Shown: piece by piece, positions 25,735 to 35,799 of the stretch | Layout: every line of letters starts with the position of its first letter | Numbering within the stretch: position 1 is the stretch's first letter | Notes under the pieces: model-generated | The model's database searches: none | Seen by the model: the letters and a program-made list of their open reading frames with translations, nothing else | Told to the model about the DNA's origin: nothing | Translations under genes and position numbers: made by a program | Assembly: GCF_000173075.1 (NCBI RefSeq) | Contig: NZ_ABVL01000007.1 | Span: forward strand, 186,001 to 250,000 | Length of the DNA stretch: 64,000 bases | From: Chthoniobacter flavus Ellin428 | GTDB lineage: Bacteria; Verrucomicrobiota; Verrucomicrobiia; Chthoniobacterales; Chthoniobacteraceae | Reading direction: 5' to 3'

Positions 25735-26727
25735 ATGAGCGCCGCCGTAACTGATGATCCTGCGCGTTCCAAACCGGCACCAGAGCGCCTGGCGATGAGC
25801 GAGGATGCGGAATGGGCCAGTGGGCTGGGAGCGCAATTAAAACTGGTCCAGGCAAGTTTTGCCGAGGATGACCCCGTAACCCGCCAGCAATATATCTCGG
25901 ATGAGATTGCGCGGGCCCTCAAAACGGTATCTCCGAGCAAGCGCCGATCGTATCTGCAGGCCCTCGCCGGCCGTTTTCCCTCGTGGGAAGGGGCGCCCGC
26001 CCCCAAAGTGAAGCCGACCCTGGAGTTATCGCCGGAAGAATTGGTCAACCGCCTGGTCGAGGCGGCGCCGTATCTCACCATCGCGCAAAGACGCGCCATG
26101 GCCGAGCAACTGGAAGGCGCCGGTCTTGTCGCCTCGCGCCCGGCTGCCGGGGCGGCTCCCGCATCTGCCGCCGCGTCGGAACCGATTCCAGAGGAATTAC
26201 AGAGAAAACTGGGATTGGACCCGGATCAAGCCCTGTCGCAAGTCCGCGTGCTGCGACTCATCGCGGTGTTGATCGAGTTTTCCGTCACGCTGGACCAGCT
26301 TGCCTGGAACGTCTGGAAGCAGATCGCGCCGAAGTCCATCGTGCGCCGCGATGGCGGAGCGGAGAGCGATTTTCGGCGGATTGCCGGCCCGTATCTGGCG
26401 GGAGACGACGAAGTTTCCACCGCGCAGATTTCGCAGGTGGTGGACAAGACCCGGCAACTCATTGCCGGCCTGCTCGCCGGCATGGGCTCGACGGGAGAAG
26501 CCTTTGCCAGGCAGTTCCTGACGCGGATCTCGCCCGGGGCAATCAAGGAAAAGGCCGATGCCGAATCGGGCTTCTTTGTCGGTCCTGAGCAGAAATGCTG
26601 GCGCAAGTACCTCGAGGTCTTCAACGACATCAATGGGCCGATGATCGAGAAAGAGATCGCCGAAGTGCTGGCCACGCAGGCGGAAGAATTGATCCTCGGA
26701 AAAGGGCGACAGGGAGGGGTCGCGTGA
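25735..26727 (+). CDS. T6SS-associated hypothetical protein upstream of tssK
   Basis: 330 residues from the ATG at 25735. An earlier in-frame ATG at 25654 would add 27 residues lying within a hairpin and is less likely. The N-terminal part is helical (RQQYISDEIARALKTVSPSKRRSYLQAL), followed by an Ala/Pro linker (about 135-150). The C-terminal domain has IAVLIEFSVTLDQLAWNVWK, a short basic loop, VVDKTRQLIAGLLAG, and FVGPEQKCWRKYLEVFNDIN. The C-terminal part reminds me of the region after the FHA domain in T6SS Fha/ImpI proteins, but no FHA domain is present and I cannot confirm the match. It is oriented with tssKLM and is probably the first gene of that unit. Confidence 0.75.
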   Translation: MSAAVTDDPARSKPAPERLAMSEDAEWASGLGAQLKLVQASFAEDDPVTRQQYISDEIARALKTVSPSKRRSYLQALAGRFPSWEGAPAPKVKPTLELSPEELVNRLVEAAPYLTIAQRRAMAEQLEGAGLVASRPAAGAAPASAAASEPIPEELQRKLGLDPDQALSQVRVLRLIAVLIEFSVTLDQLAWNVWKQIAPKSIVRRDGGAESDFRRIAGPYLAGDDEVSTAQISQVVDKTRQLIAGLLAGMGSTGEAFARQFLTRISPGAIKEKADAESGFFVGPEQKCWRKYLEVFNDINGPMIEKEIAEVLATQAEELILGKGRQGGVA

Positions 26728-26831
26728 TGAATGCGCGCCATTCATTGCCGAGTCGACATTCCTTTTACGCTCTGTCCTTAATGTCCCCAGCCCGATCCGC
26801 GTCGATCACTTTTCTCCCCCGCCTCTCCTAA

Positions 26832-28205
26832 ATGTCCCTGCAAATCCACTGGCACGAAGGCCTTTTCCTCCAGCCGCATCACCTTCAGCAGTTGCAAAAG
26901 GGTGCCAACGACCTTTTTGGCACGGAGCGCCGTCTTCAGTTCCCGTATCCTTACGGCATCGTCGAGGCGCGCCTGTCGGTCGATGAACTCGAAAGCATGC
27001 GCCTCCGGTTTGACCGGTTGCACGTCGTCATGCCCAGTGGCGTGCAAGTGCGCTTTCCGCATGAGGCGGAATTGCCCTCGCTGGATGTCCGGCAGGCCTT
27101 CGCCAGCAGCGGAGGCAATTTTACGGTCTATCTCGGCGTGCCGTTGTGGTTCGCCGGCCGGGCGAATAGCCTGCCCATGGACAACGGTGGGGATTCGCGG
27201 GCGAAACTCCTTTACCGTCTCGCTGAGGTCGAGCATGCCGACGAGAACACGGGGGAAAATCCCAAGCCGATGCTCATGCGGCGCATCAATGCGCGGCTCA
27301 TGCTGGAGACCGAAGACCGGTCGGACATGGAAGTGATCCCGCTGCTGCGCATCGTGCGCGGCGTGGGGGAAAACGTGGGCACCCCCCGGCAGGATCCGGA
27401 ATTTATCGGCCCGTGCCTGTTGCTGCGCGGATCGCCTGTCCTGCTCGAACTGGTCCGCGATTTGGGGAGCCAGGTGGTCGCCAGCCGACAGGAACTGGTG
27501 GTGCAACTCACGCGCGGCGGCTTCAGCCTGGAAAACCTGCGCGGCTTGCTCTTCGAGCAGGTCATGCGCCTGCGCACGCTGAACCGCTTCGCCGGCAAGC
27601 TTCCCGCCCTCGCGGAAGCGCCCAGCGTCACGCCCTTCGCCATCTATCTTGAATTGCGCGAACTGCTCGGCGAGTTGACGGCGTTGCATCCGGATCGGGA
27701 CGAATTCGAAGTCGCGGCCTATGTCCACGACAACCCGTATCTCGTCTTTGCCGATCTTTCCGCGAAGATCCGCTCTTATCTCCGCGGTGCGGTCGCGCCG
27801 AGTTTCATCAAGCTGCCCTTTGTCGAACACGAAGGCATGCTTGCCGCTGTTCTCGAGGACCAGCACATCATGGGTCCCAACGAATACTTCCTCGGCATCA
27901 AGACGGCCGAAGACCCGGTCCAACTGGCCTCGCTGGTCGAGGATGCGGATCGTTTCAAGCTCATGCCGCGAAGCCTCGCGAATCGGGCAATCCGCGGTGT
28001 GCTCTTGAAGGAAGAGCGTTTCGCCCCGCTGGAATTGCCCTCACAGACCGGTCTCTACTATTTCCGCCTGCTCCGCAACGAAAGCGCCCGCGCCTGGCAG
28101 CAGATCATCACCGAGCGCGCCGCTGTGGTGCGCTGGATGGACCACGAAGCCGATTATGACATCGCGCTTTATATGACGGTTCCGCCGGGCGAGAACGCGG
28201 GCTGA
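26832..28205 (+). CDS. tssK: TssK, T6SS baseplate-membrane complex adaptor
   Basis: TssK (ImpJ/VasE) connects the TssEFG baseplate to the TssLM membrane complex. The 457-residue length is normal. The N-terminal signature IHWHEGLFLQPHHLQQ is nearly invariant in the family. Further typical segments are YPYGIVEARLSVDEL, NFTVYLGVPLWF, the central LARGG-like FTRGGFSLENLRGLLFEQ (VQLTRGGFSL here) and a C-terminal DYDIALYMTVPP. tssL follows 35 bp later. The frame is complete. Confidence 0.95.
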   Translation: MSLQIHWHEGLFLQPHHLQQLQKGANDLFGTERRLQFPYPYGIVEARLSVDELESMRLRFDRLHVVMPSGVQVRFPHEAELPSLDVRQAFASSGGNFTVYLGVPLWFAGRANSLPMDNGGDSRAKLLYRLAEVEHADENTGENPKPMLMRRINARLMLETEDRSDMEVIPLLRIVRGVGENVGTPRQDPEFIGPCLLLRGSPVLLELVRDLGSQVVASRQELVVQLTRGGFSLENLRGLLFEQVMRLRTLNRFAGKLPALAEAPSVTPFAIYLELRELLGELTALHPDRDEFEVAAYVHDNPYLVFADLSAKIRSYLRGAVAPSFIKLPFVEHEGMLAAVLEDQHIMGPNEYFLGIKTAEDPVQLASLVEDADRFKLMPRSLANRAIRGVLLKEERFAPLELPSQTGLYYFRLLRNESARAWQQIITERAAVVRWMDHEADYDIALYMTVPPGENAG

Positions 28206-28239
28206 GCGGCCTCCGAAAATTTAAACTTATCGTGCTTTA

Positions 28240-28941
28240 ATGACCCTCCTGGAACTCACTGAGCCTCTCTTCCAGTACATCTGCATGCTTAACCGCATTG
28301 CACGAAATCCTGGTGGCGAAAATATGGGCCTCGATGCGCTGCGCCCCGTCATGGTGGACATGCTGGAAGGCATGAAGGCGCAAGCAGAGCCGGATCCGCG
28401 GCTGGCTACCCAATACAAGAAGATGGAGATGACGCTCATCTTCTTCGTCGATTCCATGCTCTCGGAGAGCAAACTCACCCTCGCTCCGCAATGGAACAAG
28501 CACCGCCTCGCCTACGAGCGAAACGAGCTGGCGGGTGATGAAAAGTTCTTCGATCTGCTCGATGAAACCCTCGCCGAAAAGGGGAGCGAAGCGGATGAAC
28601 GTCTCGAAGTTTACTACGCCTGCCTGGGTCTTGGCTTCCAGGGATGGTACGCCGGTCAGCCGGAGTATCTGCGCAAGAAGATGCACGAGGTTTCGCTGCG
28701 CATCAGCCGGGTGTTCGATCCGGACCAGCGGGCCCGCATTTGTCCCGAAGCTTACCAATGCACCGATGGCCGCGATCTCATTGAACGGCCCGGATTAAAA
28801 GTGCTCACGATCGGCATCTCTTTTGTCGGGCTGTGTCTCGTGGTGCTCGCCGTCAATTTCCTCCTCTTCCAAACGGCATCACACGGGCTCGCGGAGGCGT
28901 TGCGCGAGATCCTGCAACACGATCTTTGGTCAGGGAAATAG
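28240..28941 (+). CDS. tssL: TssL/DotU, T6SS inner-membrane protein
   Basis: TssL (DotU/ImpK short form) is a tail-anchored inner-membrane protein that binds TssM and the baseplate. The 233-residue product begins with LTEPLFQYICMLNRI (the DotU N-terminal helix) and has the cytoplasmic hook region with FFDLLDETLAEKG and EVYYACLGLGFQGWYAG. A single membrane segment (about residues 187-210, LTIGISFVGLCLVVLAVNFLLF) lies near the C-terminus. No C-terminal OmpA/peptidoglycan-binding extension is present. With no tssJ or peptidoglycan-binding domain seen, how the complex is anchored to the envelope is unclear. Confidence 0.93.
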   Translation: MTLLELTEPLFQYICMLNRIARNPGGENMGLDALRPVMVDMLEGMKAQAEPDPRLATQYKKMEMTLIFFVDSMLSESKLTLAPQWNKHRLAYERNELAGDEKFFDLLDETLAEKGSEADERLEVYYACLGLGFQGWYAGQPEYLRKKMHEVSLRISRVFDPDQRARICPEAYQCTDGRDLIERPGLKVLTIGISFVGLCLVVLAVNFLLFQTASHGLAEALREILQHDLWSGK

Positions 28942-28953
28942 TTTAGCGCTGTC

Positions 28954-31900
28954 ATGAACGTCCTCTTTTTCTTCCTCCAGGAAATGCGCGGTTTGCCTGC
29001 CTGGACTCGTTGGATCTTCACCATCATGCTGTTTGCGTCGGTCCTCGGCGTGTCTGAGTACGTCAGCCCGGTGGCCGGGCTGATCGTGGCGCTCGGCCTC
29101 GCTGCGGTGGTCGGCGTGGTGGCGCTGGTGCAGTACATGATCGCCAAGCGTCGCGACAAAAAGGCGTCCGAGTTTGGCGGCGAACTGCAGGGAAATTCGG
29201 AAAGCACCCCCGACGCGGTCAACGATCCGGGCCGCCGCGCGCGCCTCGCTGACCTGCGCAAGAATTTCGAGCAAGGCCTCGAGCGCTATCGCTCCACCGG
29301 CAAGGATCTCTACAAGCGTGCCGTGGTACGTCATCGTCGGTGAACCCGGCGCGGGCAAGACCGAGGTCATCCGCCAATTCCGGTGTCGGCTTCCCGCCGG
29401 GCATGCAGGATGAATTCCAGGGCGTCGGCGGCACGATCAACATGAACTGGTGGTTCACGGATCAGGCCGTGATCCTCGACACCGCGGGTCGTTTGCTCTT
29501 CGAAGAAGTGCCCCCGGGCACCACCAGTGAATGGCAGGAGTTTCTCGCGCTCTTGAAAAAGCATCGGCCGGATTGCCCGATCAACGGCTTGTTCCCTCGC
29601 TATTCCCGCGGAGAGTCTGATCAAAGATGGCCCGGTCGAGATCAAGCGCAAGGCGGGCCGCATCGCGCAGCAGCTCGAGGGCATTCAGAAGGTCCTCGAT
29701 ATCCGCTTTCCCTGCTACGTCGCTGTGACGAAGGCCGACTTGCTGAATGGCTTCCGCGATTTCTTCGACGAACTGAACGACCCCACCGCCGCGCAGCAAA
29801 TGCTCGGCTGGTCCAATCCGGAACCGCTCGATCGCCCCTTCTGCGTGAAGCTGGTGGAAGAGTACGTCTATACCGTGGTGGAACGCTTGCGCCGCCGGCG
29901 CTTTGGTCTGTTGGTCGACCCGATTGCCCGGCAGGGCGATCGGCGTGTGGACGAGATCGACCGCCTTTATGCGCTGCCGCATAGCATTCATCTCATCGCG
30001 CCGAATCTGCAGCAATATCTGCTGACGATCTTCACCGAGGGTGAGTGGACGGTGAAGCCGCTCTTCCTGCGCGGCATTTATTTCACGTCCTCCATGCGCG
30101 AAGGTTCCGCGCTTGACCAGGAGTTGGCTTCGGCGCTGCAGATCGATGTCGATCAGTTGCCCGAGGGCCGCGGTTGGGAGCGCGAGCGGTCGTACTTCCT
30201 GCACGATCTCTTCACCGAGAAAAGCTTCCATGAAAGCCGCCTGGTCACCCGCGCGAGCAACACGAAGCAGCTCCTGCTCAAGCGGAGGCTTGCTCTCTTC
30301 GGCGCCGGCGCGTTGGCCGCGCTGCTCCTCCTCGGCTTTTCCATCATGAGCTACCACACGCTGCGGAGCAGCGTCGGACGGCAGAGCGGATTCTGGGCGC
30401 GCGCCAGCGAAGGCTGGAACGGCAACGTCTGGAAACCGGTGGTCACGGCGCAGCCCTTGGGACCATGGAAGTTTGAAGGCGCTGAGCCAGTCGGTCAGGG
30501 CGAAAAGCGTGAAACGCAGATGCTCTTCAAGGAGCCCAAGCTCTCGCTCGCCGAATTCCACGCCCGCCTGCAGGAACTCAGCCTGCAGCCGATTCGGGTC
30601 GGCATGGTGTTCCGCCCTCTGGCCAGCTTCGGAGTGGAGATCGACCGTGACCGCAAGCGCGCCGCGCGCATCGTTTTTGAAGACAGCATCGTCAAGCCGC
30701 TGCTCGACGCCGCGCGCAAGAAGATGAGCGAGACGACGGTCCAGATGAAACTGACTCCCGAGGAGGAGCTACAAGAAGCCGATGCGTTGCTCGCGCTGGT
30801 CCGCCTGGAAGCTGGGGTGGCCCGTTTGCACTCCAATCGGCCCGATCCCGCGGCGAACGCGGAGAATTTCCTCAAGCCTCTCGTTCACTATGTTTCCAAT
30901 CAGGAGCCGGGTGACGAACTCGTGAACACGATGAAGATGCTCTACTCCGAGGAAGGCGCGGCGCCGCATGCCTGGCCGCCGGATTGGTCGAGCGGTGGGA
31001 GCTCCCTCGCGGAAAATGTCGCCATCGATCACGGTCTCGCGCGCTTTTTGTCGGATGCCCAACGCTCGCTGAAGAGCGGTTCCGACTCGTTCCCGGTCCT
31101 CGACGCGCTGGTCACGGAGTTGAAAAAATTCATGCGCGCGGAGGACTTCTTGTATGACGCGTCGCGCGGTATCGGTCCGACGGAACAAACCGACGCCGGG
31201 GTGCTCGGATCGTTTTCCACGCTCGAGTCGAGTTTGCAAAACGTCGATCTGCAGATTGCGCATGCGCGCGAGATCGGACTGTTCCCGGATGGGCAACTTT
31301 CGCTCGCCGCCGCCTATGAAAAGCTGCTCAAGGAAGGGCGCTCGAAGTATGTGGTCGCGAAAGGAATCCAGACGGAGGTCGACGATCTGCTGGGCGCCGC
31401 GGCGCAGGGTGACACAGGAAAATCGGAGCCTTCGCTCTCGGGGAAAGCAGGCAAAGCGAAGGAGTTGCTCAACGAGGCGACGGCTTCGAAAACCAAGACC
31501 GCAGACCGCCCCATTTTCGGCGAGATTCGCGATCGTCTGAAAGACCCGCTTGAGGCCATGGCCGCGAAATTCCAGGGCGGCTATTCCGACGCCGAGGTGG
31601 CCGAACTGAAACTCCTCGACGACGTGAACCTCACGGATTCCGGGAAGAACATGCCGAGCTACAAGGCGCGGTGGAATGTCTATCAGCAGAGCATCCACGC
31701 TTCGCCGCCGATGACCTACGCGAGCAGCCTCGATCTGATCACGCAAGGGTGGAAGCCGCTGGCGGATATCTTCGCGCACATCAACGAGATTCGCACGGCG
31801 GTGCAGGCCTACAATGGCAAGGAGCGCGACAAGGTCGTCGCCATCTGCAACTACTGCCTGCATCGAGCGGAGATCACCCATGGCGACGAGTTCTGCAAAG

Positions 31901-32618
31901 CGTTCCTCACCCAGGCGCGGGCGAAGCTCTCGAAGCTCGCGGTGTTCCCACTCGTGGGGCCGCCGTTGAGCGGCGCGCCGACCCTCACGGCCGATGAGAC
32001 CGTGGCGGCGGGAACTTTGCTGGATCGCATCCAGGAAGGCTTGCGTTCGCCGATCTTGAAGTCGGTGCAATCTCCCAGCAAGCAAGCCCTCGTTGATTTC
32101 TCGAACAAACTGGCTCCGCTGAACCCAATCGCCGAGGCGCTCCTGACTCCGGAAAAGAGCATTCGTCTTTGCCGCATCGTGCTGCTGGGAAAACAACAGC
32201 AGTTTGAGCTCTCGGGCCAGCGGACGGGCATCGCCACCTTCAAGGCGATGCAGTTGCGCGCCGGCACGATCGAGCACGGGTCGGTCGTGAAGTACGGCAC
32301 GCCGGGATTGGTGCCACCGATGGCGCCGGCGAAACCGAACTCGGCCGCTTCACGCTCTACGAACCGTTCCATTTCCACTTCCACCGCGCGGTAACCGACA
32401 CGCACATCGCCGTGGATATGCCGGCGCCGAGCCCGTGGACCTCACTCGAATTGTTGTTCGAGCATCAGGGCACGCGCATCGGTGACGGAACGCGGTGGCG
32501 CGTCGCGCTTTCGCCTGAAGCGGGCAAGTTGATTTGGGTCGAGATTCGCTTCGACAAACCTTTCCCCGAGTTCGACGCGTGGCCCACGCGCGAGCAGATC
32601 GGCCTTCCCCCACGATGA
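28954..32618 (+). CDS. tssM: TssM/IcmF, T6SS inner-membrane complex protein (frame-disrupted)
   Basis: TssM (IcmF/VasK) spans the inner membrane and periplasm and forms the channel core with TssL. Two N-terminal membrane segments (residues about 18-65) lead to a P-loop ([11 protein letters not shown]), [15 protein letters not shown] (Walker B region), then [16 protein letters not shown] third membrane segment is [20 protein letters not shown], before a large periplasmic part. The C-terminal [12 protein letters not shown]...[12 protein letters not shown] matches the end of the family. Total about 1220 residues, as expected. The frame is broken near 29320 (one extra base), 29377 (extra A), 29594 (extra C) and about 32310 (two extra or one missing). 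Sequence on each side is well conserved, so I treat it as one gene with probable sequence errors. The stop overlaps the tagF ATG. Confidence 0.9.
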
Positions 32619-33499
32619 GCGAGTTCGCGAAGACTTTCCTGCGGGATGGGGTCGAAGACGGAGAGTACTTCGGAATCTTCGGCAAGCATCCCGGTTGGGA
32701 TGACCATATCGAAGATTTGCCGTTGCCGACGATGAGCATGGCCGTGGCGAAGCAGCTCCTCTACGTGCGGGGCATTGGTTCGCAGATCAGCTCCGGCGCC
32801 TGGGCGCGCCTGGCCGAAGACGCGCGCCTGCCGGATTTCGATCACGCCTTTTTGTGGATGCGCGGGCGGCAATGCCTGGCCGGGCGGATGTGGGCTTCGC
32901 GCGATGGAAAGAAACGCGCCCATTTCCCGATGATCGCGCTGTATCAAGGGGTCAACGTGCAGCCCGATGCCGTGGTCGGCTCGATGCTGGCGCGGCTCGA
33001 AAAGATCGCCGCGGGTGTTCGTCTGGCGCGTTCGGCGGAGAAAGTGCGGGAGATCATTGCCAGTCAGGCGAATCACAGCACCGAGGCAATGGCGGAGGAG
33101 GGCCCCACGGTTCTCCATCTGAATCGGACCGCGGTGTCGAAGTTTACCCGCGATTTGCGCGGAAACCTCGCGCCGGGTTGCCGTGTGGGGGCGGATCCAG
33201 CCGACCTGTCGGGCACCCTCCGCTTTTGGGCGCGCGTCAGCGGCTCCCTGGTTTCCCCGGAAATGCCGCTGCTTTGGATCGCCCCGGTGGGCGCTTCCTG
33301 GATCGATGTGCTGGCCCGTGAGCCGATGCCGACGCAGTTTTTCTGCCTGCGCGCCAAACCACCGGCCCTGGCCATGACCTACTCCGCGAACACGCAGGAG
33401 CCCACGGAAGAGCTGGACGCCGCCGAAGCGATCAAGACCGCCACGGAAGGAAAAGGGGGAGGCGGGCGCAGTTGGTTTGCCCGGATGATGGGGCACTGA
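32615..33499 (+). CDS. tagF: TagF-like T6SS accessory protein
   Basis: 294 residues from an ATG overlapping the tssM stop (ATGA). The N-terminal GIFGKHPGWDDHIEDL block resembles the 'GKLPSRGDF' region of TagF/ImpM (DUF2094), and W(A/M)RGRQCLAGRMWASRDGKKRAHFPM-type sequence matches its 'GR..FP' core. In Pseudomonas, TagF represses T6SS post-translationally, and its gene commonly follows tssM. The C-terminus (about residues 175-294) is longer and less familiar: beta-rich, with MPLLWIAPVGASWIDVL and MPTQFFCLRAKP. Orthology is supported by position and the N-terminal motif; the extra domain makes it less than certain. Confidence 0.65.
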   Translation: MSEFAKTFLRDGVEDGEYFGIFGKHPGWDDHIEDLPLPTMSMAVAKQLLYVRGIGSQISSGAWARLAEDARLPDFDHAFLWMRGRQCLAGRMWASRDGKKRAHFPMIALYQGVNVQPDAVVGSMLARLEKIAAGVRLARSAEKVREIIASQANHSTEAMAEEGPTVLHLNRTAVSKFTRDLRGNLAPGCRVGADPADLSGTLRFWARVSGSLVSPEMPLLWIAPVGASWIDVLAREPMPTQFFCLRAKPPALAMTYSANTQEPTEELDAAEAIKTATEGKGGGGRSWFARMMGH

Positions 33500-33577
33500 T
33501 AACCCCACGCATCTTTATACTATCTCAGTCTCGGAGATTATGTTAACCAGTCTTATGCTAAGAACTTGCGGTCCAAG

Positions 33578-33991
33578 ATGAGTTTACCATCTTCCACCGA
33601 CGATAGTCCCATTATTGAAGGTTCCTATTTCGCCAGCCGCAGCGCCTGGCTGGCGGCCAGGACGGAGGCGCATGCCGCTGTCGATAAGATGAAAGCGCTC
33701 GTCTCGAAGACGAAGGACCCGCGCGCGGCTCAGGTCGGGGCGGCACTCGAGCGGATCATCCGCCGCATCCCGGATGCCGGGGCGGCGCTGGAAGCACTGG
33801 CCGATGCGGAAGATCTCGGTGGCGAGACTGCGGCCTTGAAAGAGAACGCGCGCAAGACCGTTCAATTGGCGAGTTACTATCTGCGGTCCGACCGCCTGGC
33901 GGCCATGATCCGCGATAATCCATTTCATCCGGTGAGCGTGGACAAGATTTACACCCACGCCCTGCAAACCATCCAACGGGAACTCAAGTGA
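33578..33991 (+). CDS. Small helical hypothetical protein in the T6SS locus
   Basis: 137 residues from the ATG at 33578; a TTG four codons upstream is an unlikely alternative. Entirely helical and soluble: YFASRSAWLAARTEAHAAVDKMK, PRAAQVGAALERIIRRIPDAGAALEALAD, ENARKTVQLASYYLRSDRL. It ends with PVSVDKIYTHALQTIQREL. No family is recognised. It lies between tagF and an acidic protein gene, all in one direction, so it is probably part of the T6SS transcription unit. A TATACT box at about 33517 could mark a local promoter, but no convincing -35 element was found. Confidence 0.7.
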   Translation: MSLPSSTDDSPIIEGSYFASRSAWLAARTEAHAAVDKMKALVSKTKDPRAAQVGAALERIIRRIPDAGAALEALADAEDLGGETAALKENARKTVQLASYYLRSDRLAAMIRDNPFHPVSVDKIYTHALQTIQRELK

Positions 33992-34007
33992 AGGACGCCT
34001 GCTGCTC

Positions 34008-34910
34008 ATGACCAAGGACGAAGACGATTGGCTTTCCGATTTTCTGGAGACGGCGCAAGCCTCGGCCCGCCAAAGCCAGATTGCCGCGGAGAAAGACTAT
34101 GCTTCGAAACTAAGGCTCTTCACGCCGCGCCTGGAACGCGCGCGCCCGTGCGACAACGAGCAGCAACTCGCCAAGCGGATGGCGGCCTGTCAGGAACTGG
34201 CCACGCAAAAGAAGTTTGACGCCGCTTCGGATACTCTCGACCAGGCCTGGTATCTCGCGGGCAATCTGCTGCGTGAAGCGCAAGCGGCCATGCCGCAAGA
34301 AGAACCCGCGCCTGAGGATCCGCCGCTCGCGGAATCGTTGGGTGTTGCCGCGACTGCGGCTGGTGTTGCTGCCGTAGCCGAAGAACTTTCCGCGGAAGAA
34401 GCGCCGGCGGTGGAAGAACCGGTGGCCGAAGAGCCTGCGGCGACGGAAGAACCCGCCGCGGAAACTGCGCTCGAAGAGGCCGCGCCTGCGGAAGACATTT
34501 CCGATGCCCCAGCGGCCGAAACGAATTGGGAGGAGACCTCTGGTGAAGTAGCTGCGGAGAATACCGACGCGAATCCGGAGGAAGCGGCCGAAGAAGAGTT
34601 ACCCGCCGACGAGGACGGCGGCGGACCTCCGCTCGAGGGATCTTCTTTTTCCATGGTCGCTGCGAGCAGCGAAAGTGACGAAACGACTTCTTCCGACGAA
34701 GCTCCCGCCGAGGAACCTCCGGCGGACGCGGAAGCTCCCGTCGAAGAGCCACCGGCCGAAGAAGGATATACCGAGGAAGTGCCTGCGGAAGGTGAAGCTT
34801 ACACTAGCGAAGAGCAACCCACCGCCGAGGAAGCTCCGGCCGAGGAAGCTCCGCCCGAGGAAGAAGCCCCACCCGCAGCCCCGCCACCCAAAGGCCGCCG
34901 CCGCTCTTAG
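34008..34910 (+). CDS. Acidic Ala/Pro/Glu-rich protein in the T6SS locus
   Basis: 300 residues. Residues 1-95 form a helical domain (DDWLSDFLETAQASARQSQ, LAKRMAACQELATQKKFDAASDTLDQAWYLAGNLL). From residue 100 on the sequence is low-complexity and strongly acidic, repeating AEEAPAVEEP, EEPPAEE and TAEEAPAEE modules, and it ends in a basic KGRRRS. No signal peptide is present. Such tails are often disordered and extended. It follows the 33578 gene by 16 bp. The acidic Pro-rich tail recalls the linkers of the island proteins at 12905, 14953 and 18107, although the repeat units differ. Function unknown. Confidence 0.7.
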   Translation: MTKDEDDWLSDFLETAQASARQSQIAAEKDYASKLRLFTPRLERARPCDNEQQLAKRMAACQELATQKKFDAASDTLDQAWYLAGNLLREAQAAMPQEEPAPEDPPLAESLGVAATAAGVAAVAEELSAEEAPAVEEPVAEEPAATEEPAAETALEEAAPAEDISDAPAAETNWEETSGEVAAENTDANPEEAAEEELPADEDGGGPPLEGSSFSMVAASSESDETTSSDEAPAEEPPADAEAPVEEPPAEEGYTEEVPAEGEAYTSEEQPTAEEAPAEEAPPEEEAPPAAPPPKGRRRS

Positions 34911-34998
34911 GCACGCGCCCGCGCGACGTAGCCGAGCGACCTGTCACGCAAGCGCGATGGCTCGCCGTTTCGAAATTCGGAAGCGCTGCCCAGGCGCC

Positions 34999-35751
34999 TC
35001 ACCCTTTCATCCGATTGATCAGGAAAAGGTAGTTCTCAAAGTGATCCAGAGTCGTTTCAAATTTTGACAACCCTTTGCACAGGTTGGTCCAGCGCATCTT
35101 CTCCTTGGGATCGCGGCTCTTGTTGATCTCCGCCGCCACCGAAGTGATTTGCTTCTTCACCAATTCACGGGCATGCGGAAGCAACTCCATCGCCTTTTCC
35201 GCATCGCTATTCGCATCCAATTTCGCGAGCGCCGCCAGCACAGTAGGGCTCAGCGTGCCTTCGAATTCCACGATCACCTTCTTGTAATCCGCGCCGAAAT
35301 GCAGACCCGTAAGCTTGGGTGGCGGAGGCGGAGTGCCCCCGGTTGCGGCAAAATGTTCTGCCTTCCGCTGCAAGAGGAGAAGCTCCCGCTTGATATTCTG
35401 CCACGTGCGCGTCGCTGACTGTTCGTCGAAGCCTTCCGGCGGCGTCTTGAGCTCCTTGGCATGCTCTGCATCGCGCTCCTTCAGCTCTTCCTGGAGCGCG
35501 AGCTTCAGCTTTTTGAACGCGTCCTTGAGCTTGTTGACGAGCGCGTCATGGTCGTTGGGCTTGATATCCTTGGCGGCCAGGCGCTTGGCGATCTGGTCCA
35601 TCGCCAAAAAACATTTCGACGTATCCACATTCGGTTTCTGTTTGAACCGGGCCAGCAACCGCTTGTACTGGGGCTCGAATTGGACGAGGGCCATGCCACG
35701 ATTTGGCAATCTTCTGTCGATTACGTCAAGCCAGCGATTGAGGTTCGACAA
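34999..35751 (-). CDS. Hypothetical helical protein, reverse strand, before tssA
   Basis: 250 residues if the first ATG (35751) is used; an internal ATG (MALVQFEPQYKRL, 19 codons later) is a plausible alternative. The protein is charged and helical with coiled-coil-like stretches (LVNKLKDAFKKLKLALQEELKERDAEH), a short Pro run (GGTPPPPPKL) and a C-terminal KMRWTNLCKGLSKFETTLDHFENYLF. It is oriented against the surrounding tss genes and divergent from tssA. The helical segments with a Pro-rich break recall the local family at 11949-21175, but I found no convincing direct alignment. Function unknown. Confidence 0.65.
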   Translation of the reverse strand: MSNLNRWLDVIDRRLPNRGMALVQFEPQYKRLLARFKQKPNVDTSKCFLAMDQIAKRLAAKDIKPNDHDALVNKLKDAFKKLKLALQEELKERDAEHAKELKTPPEGFDEQSATRTWQNIKRELLLLQRKAEHFAATGGTPPPPPKLTGLHFGADYKKVIVEFEGTLSPTVLAALAKLDANSDAEKAMELLPHARELVKKQITSVAAEINKSRDPKEKMRWTNLCKGLSKFETTLDHFENYLFLINRMKG

Positions 35752-35799
35752 GGGCCGGACTTTTCCACAGCCTCACCGTTAGCAAGATCACGAATCAAT

